Positions 20,019 through 30,816 of a stretch of 64,000 nucleotides of DNA are shown piece after piece. The notes under the pieces are model-generated. The model was not told where the DNA came from. It saw only the letters and a list, made by a program, of their open reading frames with translations, and did not search any database. Each line of letters begins with the position of its first letter. Within the stretch, counting starts at the first letter, position 1. A program made the position numbers and the translations under genes. Source of the DNA: Alistipes putredinis (GTDB lineage Bacteria; Bacteroidota; Bacteroidia; Bacteroidales; Rikenellaceae); contig CP091730.1 in NCBI GenBank assembly GCA_022009915.1, forward strand, positions 434,001 to 498,000, given 5' to 3'.

Positions 20019-20960
20019 ATGTACAGTTGGGGAGACGACAGACGCTTCAACAGCTACTCGGGCCATTTCGGCAGAGTGCTCGGCGGAAGGGTCCAGAAAG
20101 TGGCCATAAACGCAGGGTTCGGCTGCCCGAACCGCGACGGCAGCGTCGGACGCGGAGGATGTACGTTCTGCAACAACGAAGCATTCACGCCGTCGTACTG
20201 CACACCCGAAAAAAGCATCGTCCGGCAGATAGATGAGGGCATCGAGTTCCACCGCAACCGATACCGCAAGGCCGAACGCTATCTGGCCTATTTCCAGTCC
20301 TATTCGAACACCTACGCACCGCTGCCGCGCCTGCGCGAGGTATACGACGAGGCACTCTCGCACCCCGACATAGCCGGAATAGTAGTCGGCACTCGGCCCG
20401 ACTGCGTGGACGAGGCGAAGCTGGATTACTTCGCAGCGCTTTCCGCCGACAAGTACGTGGCAATCGAATACGGCGTGGAATCCACATTCGATTCGACGCT
20501 CGCGGCGATAAACCGAGGGCATGATTTCGCATGTGCGCGTCGGGCCATAGAAATGACCTCGCAGCGCGGCATACACTGCGGAGCGCATTTCATTCTCGGG
20601 CTGCCGGGCGAAAGCCGCGAGATGATGATAGAACAAACCCGAACGATAAACGCACTGCCTATCGACACCGTAAAGTTCCACCAGCTGCAAATATTCAAAG
20701 GCACGGCAATGGAGCGACACTATGCCGAAAACCCGCAATGCTACACGTTTTGGCAGGTGGACGAATACATCGACTTTTTCATAGAGATACTCCGGCGGCT
20801 GAGGCCCGACATCGTACTGGAACGCTTTGCCGGCGAGGCGCCGCCACGCTACCATGCCGGCCCGTGCTGGGGTCTTCTGCGCAACGAACAGTTGTGGAAC
20901 ATGCTCGACAAAAGACTGTCGGAAACCGGATACTATCAGGGCGAGCTTTATTGCCGTTAA
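20019..20960 (+). CDS. Radical SAM protein, TIGR01212/YhcC family
   Basis: The N-terminus carries three Cys residues for the [4Fe-4S] cluster in AGFGCPNRDGSVGRGGCTFC, with the wide spacing after the first Cys that distinguishes the TIGR01212 family. Further landmarks are YFQSYSNTYAP, GTRPDCVDEAKLDYF, EYGVESTFDSTLAAINRGHD and GAHFILGLPGESREMM. The length of 313 residues is typical. The family is widespread and resembles Elp3-type enzymes, but its substrate is unknown. It lies 7 bases after the TPR gene and is probably co-transcribed with it. Confidence 0.9.
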   Translation: MYSWGDDRRFNSYSGHFGRVLGGRVQKVAINAGFGCPNRDGSVGRGGCTFCNNEAFTPSYCTPEKSIVRQIDEGIEFHRNRYRKAERYLAYFQSYSNTYAPLPRLREVYDEALSHPDIAGIVVGTRPDCVDEAKLDYFAALSADKYVAIEYGVESTFDSTLAAINRGHDFACARRAIEMTSQRGIHCGAHFILGLPGESREMMIEQTRTINALPIDTVKFHQLQIFKGTAMERHYAENPQCYTFWQVDEYIDFFIEILRRLRPDIVLERFAGEAPPRYHAGPCWGLLRNEQLWNMLDKRLSETGYYQGELYCR

Positions 20961-20980
20961 ACGAAAAAGGACTATATTTG
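20950..20980 (+). promoter_or_regulatory. Promoter of the DUF5606 gene
   Basis: ATTG (20950-20953), 19 bases, TATATTTG (20973-20980); the -7 element is exact. It overlaps the end of the radical SAM gene and lies 27 bases before the ATG at 21007. Confidence 0.5.
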
Positions 20981-21006
20981 CATCCGGTAATCAAAACTTT
21001 TTCGAC

Positions 21007-21429
21007 ATGGAATTAGCAGACATCCTTGCAATATCGGGACAACCCGGACTCTATAAATTCGTCGCACGCAGCACAAACGGCGTCATCGTGGAATCGCTCG
21101 TGGACGGCCGACGCATCAATGCCTCGGGCACCTCGCGCGTGAGCGCCATGACGGACATCGCCGTCTTCACCGAGGACGAAGACCTGCCGCTGGCGGACGT
21201 ATTCACGGCGCTGTACAAAATATCGGACGGCAAGAAAACAATCTCCCACAAGGAACCTGCCGCGGCAATCGAGGCCGTGTTCGCAGAAGCCGTTCCCGCC
21301 TACGATCGCAGCCGCGTGCATCTGTCGGACATGAAAAAGATACTCTCGTGGTACAACATACTCATCGACTGCGGAATGAAGGAATTCAAACAACCCGCGG
21401 ACAACGACGACAGCACGATAATAAAGTAA
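21007..21429 (+). CDS. DUF5606 family protein
   Basis: An intact frame of 140 residues. The N-terminal half matches the Bacteroidetes DUF5606 family: ADILAISGQPGLYKFVARS and ESLVDGRRINASGTSRVSAM. The C-terminal part has DMKKILSWYNILIDCGM. There are no signal or membrane segments, so it is probably cytosolic. Its role is unknown, though the family is broadly conserved in the phylum. It has its own promoter at 20950-20980 and a bidirectional terminator at 21449-21481. Confidence 0.85.
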   Translation: MELADILAISGQPGLYKFVARSTNGVIVESLVDGRRINASGTSRVSAMTDIAVFTEDEDLPLADVFTALYKISDGKKTISHKEPAAAIEAVFAEAVPAYDRSRVHLSDMKKILSWYNILIDCGMKEFKQPADNDDSTIIK

Positions 21430-21448
21430 CACGTTTTAAGATTCACAC

Positions 21449-21481
21449 AAAAAAGTCCGGCGTGTTCTGCCGGACTTTTTT
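21449..21481. terminator. Bidirectional Rho-independent terminator
   Basis: AAAAAAGTCCGGC (21449-21461) pairs perfectly with GCCGGACTTTTTT (21469-21481). It lies between the convergent DUF5606 gene and the acetyltransferase pair. Confidence 0.88.
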
Positions 21482-21538
21482 ATTTTCCGACCCGACACAC
21501 CACAGGTACAGGCCGCATATATCCTCTGCCGAGAACAT

Positions 21539-22031
21539 TCATTTTTCGAGAAGCATCAGCTGATAATCCGTAACGTCGAGCAGGCGGCCGAATTTTAGCC
21601 CCACGGCCTTGAAATGCGAGACCTGCGAGAAGCCTAACCGCCGGTGGAGGTGTCCGGATGCGGCATTTTTCGGCTGTAATGCAGGCTATAAGAGCACGGC
21701 AGCCTTGCTCGCGGCACCGCTTTATCAGCTCCCGCATAAGCCGCTCGCCTATGCCCCTGCCCGTAAAGTCGCGGTCCACGTAGACGGTGGTCTCCCAAAC
21801 TCCGCCGTATGCCGCACGCTCTTTCCACTCGTGGGCATAACAAAATCCGACGATGTGCCCGTCCTGCTCGCAAACGATATACGGGAAACGCCCGCAAATA
21901 CTCGCAATGCGCTCCGACATCCGCTCTGTGCCGAGCGGCTCTGTTTCGAACGAAGCCGTCGAATCGAGTACGTAATAGTCGTAAATTCTCGCTATATCCG
22001 CCGCATCGTGCGCCTCAACGTCCCTAATCAT
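21539..22031 (-). CDS. GNAT acetyltransferase, PAT-like (one apparent frameshift)
   Basis: Starts MIRDVEAHDAADIARIYDYY, as in phosphinothricin-type acetyltransferases. WKERAAYGGVWETTVYVDRD and the acetyl-CoA binding loop FTGRGIGERLMRELI follow. After the repair, the C-terminus reads AENAASGHLHRRLGF with the typical late-GNAT helix. The extra base is in the TTTTT run at 21666-21670. Repaired length is about 163 residues. It starts 9 bases after a second GNAT gene. The natural substrate is unknown; amino-acid-like amines are usual for the subfamily. Confidence 0.82.
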
Positions 22032-22040
22032 AACTCCCGT

Positions 22041-22547
22041 TCAAGCCTCCCATCCAGTCAGGTCGGTCCAGCCGCCGGCAAGCAGTTCGCCACGAGGTTC
22101 GATGCCGCGCATTTCGAATCCGAGCGCAAAAAGGAATCATCGCGCTTTTTACGGTTTTCGACGGCACACCTTATTACAACCTTATCGACGTCCATACTGT
22201 CGAACGCATAGCGGCAAAGCGCACGCACACAGCGCCGCATGATGCCGCGCCCGCGAAACGGCGGTATGAGCCAGTAGCCTATTTCGGTCCTGTAAACGCT
22301 TCGATCCGTATCGCGGAATCCGGCAAGGCCGCAAAATGTCCCGTTATGCTCCACTGCAAATACGGTTTCGCCGGAAGCTTTCGACAAACCGGATGTATTT
22401 AAGCGAGTCGGAGACATCGAACGTCGTATCCACGAACGGCAGCCACCTGCGCATATCGTCCCGGTAGGTATCCAACGCATCAAATATCGTCTCGGCGTCC
22501 GTCGGTTCGATTCGCCTTAAAACTATGTTTTCGTCCACCCGTATCAT
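22041..22547 (-). CDS. RimJ/RimL-type GNAT acetyltransferase (about three apparent frameshifts)
   Basis: The protein begins MIRVDENIVLRRIEPTDAET, the usual opening of the RimJ/RimL family, and has the acetyl-CoA loop IPPFRGRGIMRRCVRALCRY. The repaired C-terminal helix ENRKSAMIPFALGFEMRG is typical of the fold. Extra bases are removed near 22387, 22128-22132 and 22143. The reconstructed length is about 168 residues, ending LTGWEA. The start overlaps the stop of the preceding amidohydrolase (ATGA at 22544-22547). RimJ/RimL-type enzymes acetylate N-termini of ribosomal proteins or small amines; the target here is unknown. Confidence 0.8.
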
Positions 22548-23864
22548 CGTGCGAGAATCTCGGCCACCCTTCGGTTGGTTTCCTCGACAAGCTGCATCTG
22601 GTCGCACTCTACAAGCCGGCCGCCGGCAACGAGCATGCGACCCGCCACGAATACCGTGTCCACATCCGAAGCCTTGCCGCAATAGACGAGCGTCGAGACG
22701 ATGTCGTGGCACGGTTGCAGATGCGGCCGCTGCAAATCCACCAGTATCACGTCAGCCGTAGCCCCTTCGGCCACGATGCCCAGTTCGCCCTGCTTCCCGA
22801 TAGCCTTCGCAGCATTAACAGTACCGGCTTTGAGCACTTCGTATGCCGGCATCACGCACGGGTCGTCTCCCGCTGCCTTTTGCAGCAGAGCGGCCGTGCG
22901 CATCTCGTCCCACATGTCCAAGTCGTTGTTCGAACTGGCACCGTCCGTACCGATGCAGACATTCACTCCGCGCTGCATCATCTTCCACATCGGCGCGATG
23001 CCGCTGGACAGTTTCATGTTGCTCTGCGGGTTATGCACCGCCGCGACGCCTTTCGAAGCGAGTATCTCGATGTCCCTGTCGTCCACATACACCAGATGCG
23101 CCGCAACGGCCGGACGTTCGAACATGCCCAGACTGTCCACGTACTGCACCGGAGTAAGACCCGCCGCGGAGGCGATGCTTTCGACCTCGCTCTTGGTCTC
23201 GGCTATATGCGAATGGATGCCGACCCCGTACTTGTCCGCCACCTCTATCCCGCGCCTGATGTTTTCGCTCGAACACGAATAGGGCGCATGCGGCGCGACC
23301 ATGACCGAAAGCCTGTCGCACGAAGCCGCAAGACGCACGCTGAGTTCCATATCCTGCTCGAAAGCCTCCATGTTGGAATCTATGAAACACGGCGAGAGCA
23401 CGGCCCTGATGCCCATCTGCTCGACGGCCTCTCCCACGGCATTTTCGTGCCAGTACATATCCGTAAATGTCGTCGTGCCGCCAAGAAGCATCTCGGCTAT
23501 GCCCATACGGGCGCCTACGTATATATCATCGCGCGTGAGCCGAGCTTCGAAAGGCCATATACGTTCATGCAGCCACGGCATGAGCGGCATATCGTCCGCA
23601 TAGCTGCGCATGAGGGTCATCGCCACGTGCGTGTGCATATTTATAAGACCGGGCATGAGCAGTTTTCCGCGTCCGTCTATCTCGGTAAGTCCGTTTCCGC
23701 TCTCCGCACAACTGCGTCTCGAAACTCTCGATACGCCCTTTGTCATCGCTGACAAGGCATATCTTTCCGCCGCAAAGACCGACCGACGCAGTGAAATATT
23801 CGGTCCCGCCGCCCTCTGCCGTCATCGGCAGGACGATGCACGATGTGATAAGATAATTCGTCAT
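22544..23864 (-). CDS. Amidohydrolase of the SAH/5'-methylthioadenosine deaminase type (one apparent frameshift)
   Basis: Metal ligands of the amidohydrolase superfamily are in place: the HxH of INMHTHVAMTLMRSYADD, HAPYSCS, HSHIAETKSEVE and the catalytic Asp in IGTDGASSNNDLDMWDEMR. This sequence set is typical of enzymes that deaminate adenosine-like nucleosides such as S-adenosylhomocysteine and methylthioadenosine. Related proteins deaminate aminofutalosine in menaquinone synthesis, relevant because mqnA is in this window. The start at 23864 overlaps the DUF1573 stop (ATGA). One extra G near 23703 breaks the frame. Repaired length about 439 residues. Confidence 0.85.
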
Positions 23865-24247
23865 TCGATTGCTTTACCTCTGATTACTATTGTCTTGCGT
23901 CTTACGTCCGATGAGTTCGAATAGACTTCGATAGCCTTGTAGAACATGCCGGCCTCCTTCTTGCTGGGCTCGTATATTATGCGTATGCTTCCCCTCTGCC
24001 CGGGCATGATCGGTTTTTTCGGATAGTCGGCCTTGGTGCACGAGCACGAAGTCACCGCCTTGGTTATCACGAGCGGCGCCGAACCCTCGTTCGTAAAATC
24101 GAAAACGCACTCTATCTGCTTCGCCTTGTGCGGCACCTCGCCGAAGTTGTGCTCCGTCTTTTCGAAACTCAGCATCGCCCCGCTCCCCTGCCCGAAAACA
24201 GAAACGAAAGCGAGCAGACACGCCGCCATTAAAACGATTTTTTTCAT
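23861..24247 (-). CDS. DUF1573 secreted protein
   Basis: An intact frame of 128 residues with a signal peptide (MKKIVLMAACLLAFVSVFGQ) and the DUF1573 Ig-like domain. Its hallmarks are KTEHNFGEVPHKAKQ, FTNEGSAPLVITKAVTSCSC and GQRGSIRIIYEPSKKEAGMF. Such proteins are periplasmic or envelope-associated, with roles not settled. It is translationally coupled to the downstream deaminase gene (ATGA overlap). It sits 17 bases after tonB, so it is probably part of the exbB-exbD-tonB transcript. Confidence 0.9.
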   Translation of the reverse strand: MKKIVLMAACLLAFVSVFGQGSGAMLSFEKTEHNFGEVPHKAKQIECVFDFTNEGSAPLVITKAVTSCSCTKADYPKKPIMPGQRGSIRIIYEPSKKEAGMFYKAIEVYSNSSDVRRKTIVIRGKAIE

Positions 24248-24263
24248 AAAAAAGATTCTTTGT

Positions 24264-25035
24264 TTACTTAGTACGTCGAAAAACGTAGGTTATTGTCCCG
24301 CGCTGCACGTCCTGTCCCTCGGCAGCCGAGAAACGGGCCTGACGGGCTGCTTTGAGCGCGGCGCCTACAAGCTCCATGTCGGCAATCGAGGTGCCTACGG
24401 CCTTGGTTGCAGAAGTAACGTTGCCGGCCGCATCAACCATTATGTTCACAATGACCTTCCCTTCCTCATCCGCATTGTAGAGCGGTTTTGGCAAAGAGCC
24501 TACGAGCTTGCGGCCGCTCAAATCGAAAGAACTGCCGCCGGAGCCGATTCCTCCGCCCTCGGTGTGGGCTCCGTCTAAGGAACCGTGCTCAACACCCTGA
24601 TTGCCCTCGCCCTCGGTCTGCCCCTCGCTTTTCGACTGACTGCCCTGAGTGAGGCCGGGAAAAAGAGCCTTTGGGATTCGCCTCGCGCGGCTTCGGCTGC
24701 TCTTCGACAACCTCTTTCTGGGGTTTTCTGGGTTTCGGACTTTGAACCACTTCCGGCGCGTCCTCCTCTTCGGAGGTAAGCATCGGCTCCTCGGGCTGCA
24801 CGTCCTGCGGCTTCGGTGCCGAAACCCTCTCCGAACGGTCGCTGAGCGCCATATCGAGTTTGCCGCCCGCATCGTCCACGCTACCGAAATTGACGAGAAT
24901 GCCCTGCTCCGTGTCAGGCCGCTCGATACTCATCGAAGCGAACAGCATGAGCGCAATCCATGCGGCGACATACACCGCCGCTGCAATGGCGCCCGCCCGT
25001 CTGCCTCTCTTCTCGTCCGGTTCGTAGTAATACAT
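24264..25035 (-). CDS. tonB: TonB-family energy transducer (one apparent frameshift)
   Basis: A short cytosolic N-terminus is followed by one membrane anchor (AIAAAVYVAAWIALMLFASM). A long Pro/Glu/Lys-rich and then Gly-rich periplasmic linker comes next (VVQSPKPRKPQKEVVEEQPK; HTEGGGIGSGGSSFD). The C-terminal TonB-like domain includes GKVIVNIMVDAAGNVTSATK and GTITYVFRRTK. TonB couples the inner-membrane proton gradient to outer-membrane TonB-dependent transporters. One extra G near 24668-24672 breaks the frame. It follows exbB and exbD in the expected order with 6 to 7 base gaps. Confidence 0.88.
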
Positions 25036-25041
25036 GGCGTC

Positions 25042-25434
25042 TTACTTGGGCCGTGTAGCCAGAATCAGTTTATAGTTGTTTTCCAGTGCGATATTCATCA
25101 CCTTGACCGCCTCTTTCATCGGCACGTTCTCGTCGCAATGCAGCGAAATCATCGGATTCACCTTTCCGTCGAGCTTGGCATGCAGCGCGGCCTCCAAATC
25201 CTCGAAAGCCACCGGTTCCAGTTCCACGTAATACTGCAAGTCGGAAGATATGCTGACGGTCGTGTAAGGTTTCTCTTTGAGTTGGTTGGAACTTTTGGGT
25301 AGCACCAGACGCAGCGCATTGGGGTTGATTAGCGTCGTTGCCACGAGCATGAATATGAGCAACAGGAACATAAGGTCGGTCATCGACGCCGCGCTGAACG
25401 ACTTGTCCACTTTCGAGCCTCTCTTTATAGCCAT
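25042..25434 (-). CDS. exbD: Biopolymer transport protein ExbD
   Basis: An intact 130-residue frame with a short basic N-terminus, one membrane segment carrying the family's functional Asp (SMTDLMFLLLIFMLVATTL) and a small periplasmic domain. ExbD forms the proton channel with ExbB that energises TonB. It sits between exbB (7-base gap) and tonB (7-base gap). Confidence 0.93.
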   Translation of the reverse strand: MAIKRGSKVDKSFSAASMTDLMFLLLIFMLVATTLINPNALRLVLPKSSNQLKEKPYTTVSISSDLQYYVELEPVAFEDLEAALHAKLDGKVNPMISLHCDENVPMKEAVKVMNIALENNYKLILATRPK

Positions 25435-25441
25435 AACGCCC

Positions 25442-26131
25442 CTACTCCTTTACCGGTTGGTTCAGAATATCCATGAAAGCTATCGAGTTGGCTTCCATCT
25501 GAAAGACGAGTTTCTCGATACGCGCCACGAGGAAATTATATCCGAAATAGGCAGGAATACCCACGATAAGACCGGCCACGGTGGTGAGCATGGCCACGTA
25601 CATACCGCCGGCCAGAATACTCATATCGACGGTTCCGCCGGCGCTCTCCATTGCCATGAAAGCCTGCACCATTCCGATAACCGTTCCCAAGAATCCTATC
25701 ATCGGCGCACCGCCTGCAATCATCGCAAGATAAGGAAGGCCGTTTTCGAGTTTGGCCACCTCCAAGTTGGCGGCATTCTCGATGGATGTCTGCACGTCGC
25801 TCATCGGGCGTCCTATGCGCTCGATACCCTTTTCGACCATTCGCGCGATAGGCGTATCGGTGCGGCGGCACGACTCGACAGCCGACTGAATCTTGCCCTC
25901 GGAAATCTTGTCGCGTATGCGGTTCATGAAGTTCATGTCCATCCGAGAAGCCTTGTGAATGGCCACGTAGCGCTCCACGAAGATGAAAATCGTGACGCCG
26001 CCGAGCAGCAGAAGCACCCACATAAGCCAGCCGCCGGCCAAAAACAACTCCCAAAGACTGTACGAAGTCGTCGTCTGCTCAATCATCTGACCCGCCACCA
26101 TTGCCGAATCGGCAACCTGTAAAATGCTCAT
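25442..26131 (-). CDS. exbB: MotA/TolQ/ExbB proton channel protein
   Basis: An intact 229-residue frame with three hydrophobic segments. Conserved elements are the cytosolic region MVEKGIERIGRPMSDVQTSI and the membrane segments PYLAMIAGGAPMIGFLGTVIGM and TVAGLIVGIPAYFGYNFLV with the conserved Gly-Thr-Val motif. It is the first gene of the exbB-exbD-tonB cluster and starts 170 bases after the end of the tamB-like gene, so it may have its own promoter. Confidence 0.92.
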   Translation of the reverse strand: MSILQVADSAMVAGQMIEQTTTSYSLWELFLAGGWLMWVLLLLGGVTIFIFVERYVAIHKASRMDMNFMNRIRDKISEGKIQSAVESCRRTDTPIARMVEKGIERIGRPMSDVQTSIENAANLEVAKLENGLPYLAMIAGGAPMIGFLGTVIGMVQAFMAMESAGGTVDMSILAGGMYVAMLTTVAGLIVGIPAYFGYNFLVARIEKLVFQMEANSIAFMDILNQPVKE

Positions 26132-26301
26132 AATATCAACTGTTTTTTCGGTTTCTCAACTATTCTTTTCCGCTGCGTGCCGCCTGCCGACCGGCGCGTT
26201 TTTCACGCTGCCGCTGCGCACGCTGCTCGATTTTGGCTCTTTTTCGAGCACCAAAGTTAGCAAAGTTCTGTTTAATTTCACGAAATACGTCGCCCAGCGT
26301 A

Positions 26302-29300
26302 TTAAAAATCTTTCTTGTAATATATGCCTATGCCGTTCTCCTGCAAACCTTGGTTCTCGTCGAAACGGTCGATGGTCTGCGAAAAGCCTTTGAGTTTGAG
26401 GTTGCCGGCGCGGTCGATAAGCCACGTCAGATAGAAGTCGCCCGTAAGGTTGCTGGCATTGCTGGCGGCGCCCACAGATGCGCGGTCCACCATGTAGTTC
26501 CCCTCGATTTCCAGTATGAGGCGATTGTCTATCAGCTCTTTCGAGAATCCGAAATCGAATTCGTCGTTGGCCGTCTCGCTCTGCGGGATATACCGGACGA
26601 TGATGTTGTATTTGCTGGTCGAGAGCCAGTTGCTAATCGAATTCGAAAGCAGCTGGAATCCCGTCGCGGTAGAGCCGAAAGAGCCTGCGCCGAGCGTCTG
26701 CGCCGTTGTCGCCCCCTCCGAGATGAAGCTCTTGAAGGCCAGAAGCCAGAAGAACTGCGTGGCCACCGATTCTTGGGAATTGAGCGCATTGGCCAGTACG
26801 TTCTTGGTTTCGGTATCGGCCGTGGGCACCTGTACGTCGAAACGCACCGTCGGCTGCGAAAGCCTGTCCGACAGATAGATGAGACACTCCACCGGCACCG
26901 GACGCCGCTGATAGTCGTCCGTATAGTTCATCAGCGGGGCAATCGAGGTTTTGAGCCTGTACACGGCCGTAATGTCTAAAAAGCGCATCTTCGGGTTCGC
27001 CGGTCCACGTAATGGAACTGCCGTCGACTATCTCGAACCTGTACTTGGCCAAATCCAGAAGCGTCAGCTGGTAGCTGCCTTCGGTTATGCTGCACGTCCC
27101 GTACATCGAAAATTCGTCGTTCTTGGGATTTATGTGCATGTCCACCGTGCCTTGACCGCGCCCTTTTATGACATCTCCCGTCGAGGGGTCTATCACCAAC
27201 TGGAATTCGGCGTCGGGAGTAACGTTCACGGTCATGTTCATGCTCAACGACGAGGGGCCGCGGCTTTTCTGCCGCTGCTTGCGCTCGTACATCATCTTTT
27301 TGCGCACCAGATAGTTGGCGCTGTCCGCCGCAGGACGTGCAGCATCGCGGAACACTATGAAATCGTCCTGCGTGAAATCCCTCTTGCCGCCCAGCGGCAG
27401 GAAAAACTCCGACTTGCCTTTCGTGGTGGCCACTACGGTCATTTCGGTGCCGAGCCGCGAGCCTCGTATGGAGGCATAGCCCGAAGCGTAGACCTTTCCG
27501 TAAAACTGGCTGTTGTCCTTTTCGGTCGTATTGAGCACCAGCACGTTGTCGGGCCTCACGCTCACGTCGTAGCGAACGTCTTTGAGCGAGTTCAAATTCA
27601 CCGTAAGCCCCACTTCGGCGCTTCCGCCCTCCGAATCGCGTGCGTTAGTCTTGCGCAGCGAGAGCACGTTGTCCGCAATGTCGATTACGGCGTCGTGCAT
27701 CGAATAGGTCACGTTCGTATATGGTATGCGCGTCGAGTAGTGCGGAATGTTTATCACGCCGCCCAATACCGCATGCTTCATGGTACCTGTAACGCGCACC
27801 GAGGCATTGGCCTTTCCCGTATTGTCGGCAATCACGCTGCCGAGCACCGGATTCATCAGCGACAAATCCAGACTGTCGAGTTTCGCATTGACCAGAAAAC
27901 GGCCGTCCGCGGGGCTGAAAAAAACCGCGGACCACCTGCTCGGCCGTCCGTCGGTTAAGCACGTCGAAACGCACCCTCTCGGACTGGAAATCCCATCCGC
28001 TTTCGAGCAGCAGAGGTGCGACACGCACGTCGTTCACGTGCATGCTGTCCACCATGATATGCGCGAACAAGCGTCCGCCGCGAAGAGCCGACGACATGTC
28101 GGCATAGCCGTTGGTGCTTCCGCCGACACGATAGCCCATCTCGCTCGTGGCGTTGAGCAGCGGACCTATGTCGAAATCGTGCAGCGTAAGACGAAGCGTA
28201 TCCTCGGCATTGCGCGAGGCCACGCCGTCCACCCTCAACAGGTTGTCTCCGCTGCGTATGGCGAAATCCCTGATTACGATGCGCTGCGTATCGTACACTA
28301 TGCCGCGGGTCATTATCTGCCAGCGTTTGTCTCCTCGCGTAACGTAAGAGGGCGAAAAACGCATCGAAATCCGCGTGCCAGCGTCTTCGGTCTGCGTCAT
28401 GTCGGCCCTCAGGCCCAGCAGCGCAGAGAACCGTTCCTCCTCGTTGGAAAACATGGTGGAAAGATTGACATGCCCGTCCTTCGCACCGCCCATCACGGCC
28501 AAGTTGGGCAAAAAGAATTTACCCGCATAGAAATCCTCGGAATTGACGTACAGCGAAAGCGAATCGCCGCGATTGCCGGACGAGACGTTCACCTTGGTCA
28601 TCAGTATATTCTTGTACTCCACGTAATCCGACCGTGCGGAGAGCGAAAACTGTTCGGAGTAGGGGTTGAACATGAACGACAGCGAAGTTCCCGGGGAGAG
28701 CTGCACGTAAGGCACGACGGCCGGAAGCAGGCGGTCCGCATTCTTCACATCGAGCGTAAGCAGCGAATAGCTGCTGGCGTCCGAAGCATAGAGCCGTCTG
28801 TCACCGGCATCGACCTCCTCGCCCGCACTCCCTTCGTAGAGCACCGGCAAATATCCTCTGAGGAAAGTTTTCAGATAGTCGAACATATCGCGGTAGCTGA
28901 GTCTGCTCTGGAACTCGATGTCCATGAATTCGGACGTGAAGTTCAGATATTTGCTGTGTTCGGAATTCTTGCCGGTCAGCTTCATGGAGGAGGTTGCGAG
29001 CGTATCCGCGTCGTAAACGTACCGTGCATCGGCAACCTCGACATAACCGTTCAGGTTATCCATTCCGATGCCGTGGGCATGCGCCGACACGACAGCCGAA
29101 AGCACCGACACCGAATCGCGCGTATTGATTCCTATGCGGGCCAAATCGGCGGTGCGCAGATTCAACGCCACATCGTACCACGGGACCTGCGAATTGAAGT
29201 CCATCACTCCGCCGAAATCGAAATCCAGATTCGAATCGGCCGAGACTATCCGGCCGTCGAAGCTGCGGTCTTCCACCCTGCCGTCCACCCTTATGTCGTG

Positions 29301-30744
29301 ATAGCGGTATCCGAGAAACTCCGCTCCCGAGACTTCGGCTTCCACCGCGCCGGCAATCCCGCCTCCCTCGGAAAGCGTACCTGAAAACGAAGCATCCGCC
29401 CACACGCGGCCCAGATTCTCCACCTCGGCCACGCGACCGACATTGAACCCGCGCAAGACGGCTCCGCACAGCAGGCTCGCGCACTCCGGCAACCGAATCG
29501 CGCATCGAGACATTCAAATCCGCGCCGCCCGCTGCGGAAGAAAGCTCCGCCCGAGCTTCGAAATCCGAAAAAGCCGCCCGTAAAGTCGCCCTTCACATGA
29601 ATTTTTTTCCGGCATTCGAAATCATTCTCGCAACGGACTGCGGCAGCGTCCGCCCCGCAAAACCGCGCATTATCGCATTTATGCCCGCAGCCGAAGTGGC
29701 AAGTTTCGACACATGCACATCGATGCGGGCCTTATCCAAGTCCGGCAAACCGCGGCTGACAGCCTCCAACGCTATCTCGGAGGAATAGGCCGAAGCGCGG
29801 GTAAGCGACACTTCCAGTTCCGAGACTGTCTTGCGCGTCGATAAATCGACGTCTTCGAGCGTAAGGGAGCGTCCCGCCAAAGAGGGCACGAAATATTGCA
29901 GGCTCGCGGTGCTTACGGTCGAACCGGCCGAAACCGCATCCACCTCGACGCTGTCCGTAAAGTTCTTGTAGCTGCTCCACGCATCGCCTACGAGGTACAG
30001 GTGCGGCAGCGACAGAAAAGAATCGGGCGTCTGGATGTTCAGATGCTCGAAAAGCAGCTTGCCGTCGCGTATGGTGAACTTCTCCACCGACATGTCCCTG
30101 ACTTCGAATCCGCTGCGCTCGGTGAAAACGAGGCGGTCTATACCCATGACTATGTCGCCTCCGCCTATCGAAAGGCCGTCCAAATCGGCCGTAAAACCCC
30201 GAAGCTGCATGTCGGAGTAATTCACGCCGCCCTTGTACGGACGCGGAGCCAGACGCATCGTAAAATCCATGTCGGAGGCCTCGATTCTGTTTATGCTCAA
30301 ATGGAAGCGGCCGTTGCCCTTCGGTCTGTCGCCACGTATCTTGGAGACAATCTCCTTGACGTTCATCTCTCCGCTGCGCCCCTGCCGCAAATGGAATCCG
30401 CCGCCATAAAGTCTGGCCGTTCCGAACACCAGTCCTTTGCCGGCAAGGCCCAAATCCAGCACCGCTGCATCCAAATATTTTTACGTACAGGAGCGTATCG
30501 CCCGTAAAAATCCTCGACATAAAAAAATCCTCCAAGACGACCCTATTGACCGAGACTTCACATCCACACGCCCGATTTCGATTCGCGTTCCGAGAAATTC
30601 GGAAGCCTTTCGGGCCGCAGTCCGCGCCGCATAATTCTGCACCGCAGGCACCGACAGCAGCAGCGAAAGCCCGAGCGGCAAAATAATCGACAATAAAACC
30701 AGCGTCGATATTACGGCTACCGATATTTTTATAACTTTGCTCAT
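26302..30744 (-). CDS. TamB-type translocation and assembly module protein (about seven apparent frameshifts)
   Basis: The reconstructed protein is about 1,480 residues, typical of Bacteroidetes TamB/AsmA-like proteins. These span the periplasm as a long beta-taco and assist lipid transport or outer membrane protein insertion. It starts with a membrane anchor (VISTLVLLSIILPLGLSLLL) and has an extended repetitive beta-rich middle. The C-terminus is the DUF490-like TamB domain (GTVDMHINPKNDEFSMYGTC; ITEGSYQLTLLDLAKYRFEI; GNYMVDRASVGAASNASNLTG). Frame breaks lie near 30560, 30480, 29601-29607, 29574, 29479, 27919 and 26982. The first repair yields VSLVNRVVLEDFF, a good family match. It is divergent from tsaD; TAAATTTG (30785-30778) is a likely -7 element. 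Confidence 0.85.
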
Positions 30745-30816
30745 CGAAACGTGCGGGTAACAGCTTGAAATAACTTACAAATTTAAGATTTTTATCCGGA
30801 TAAAAAAACGAAAAAC

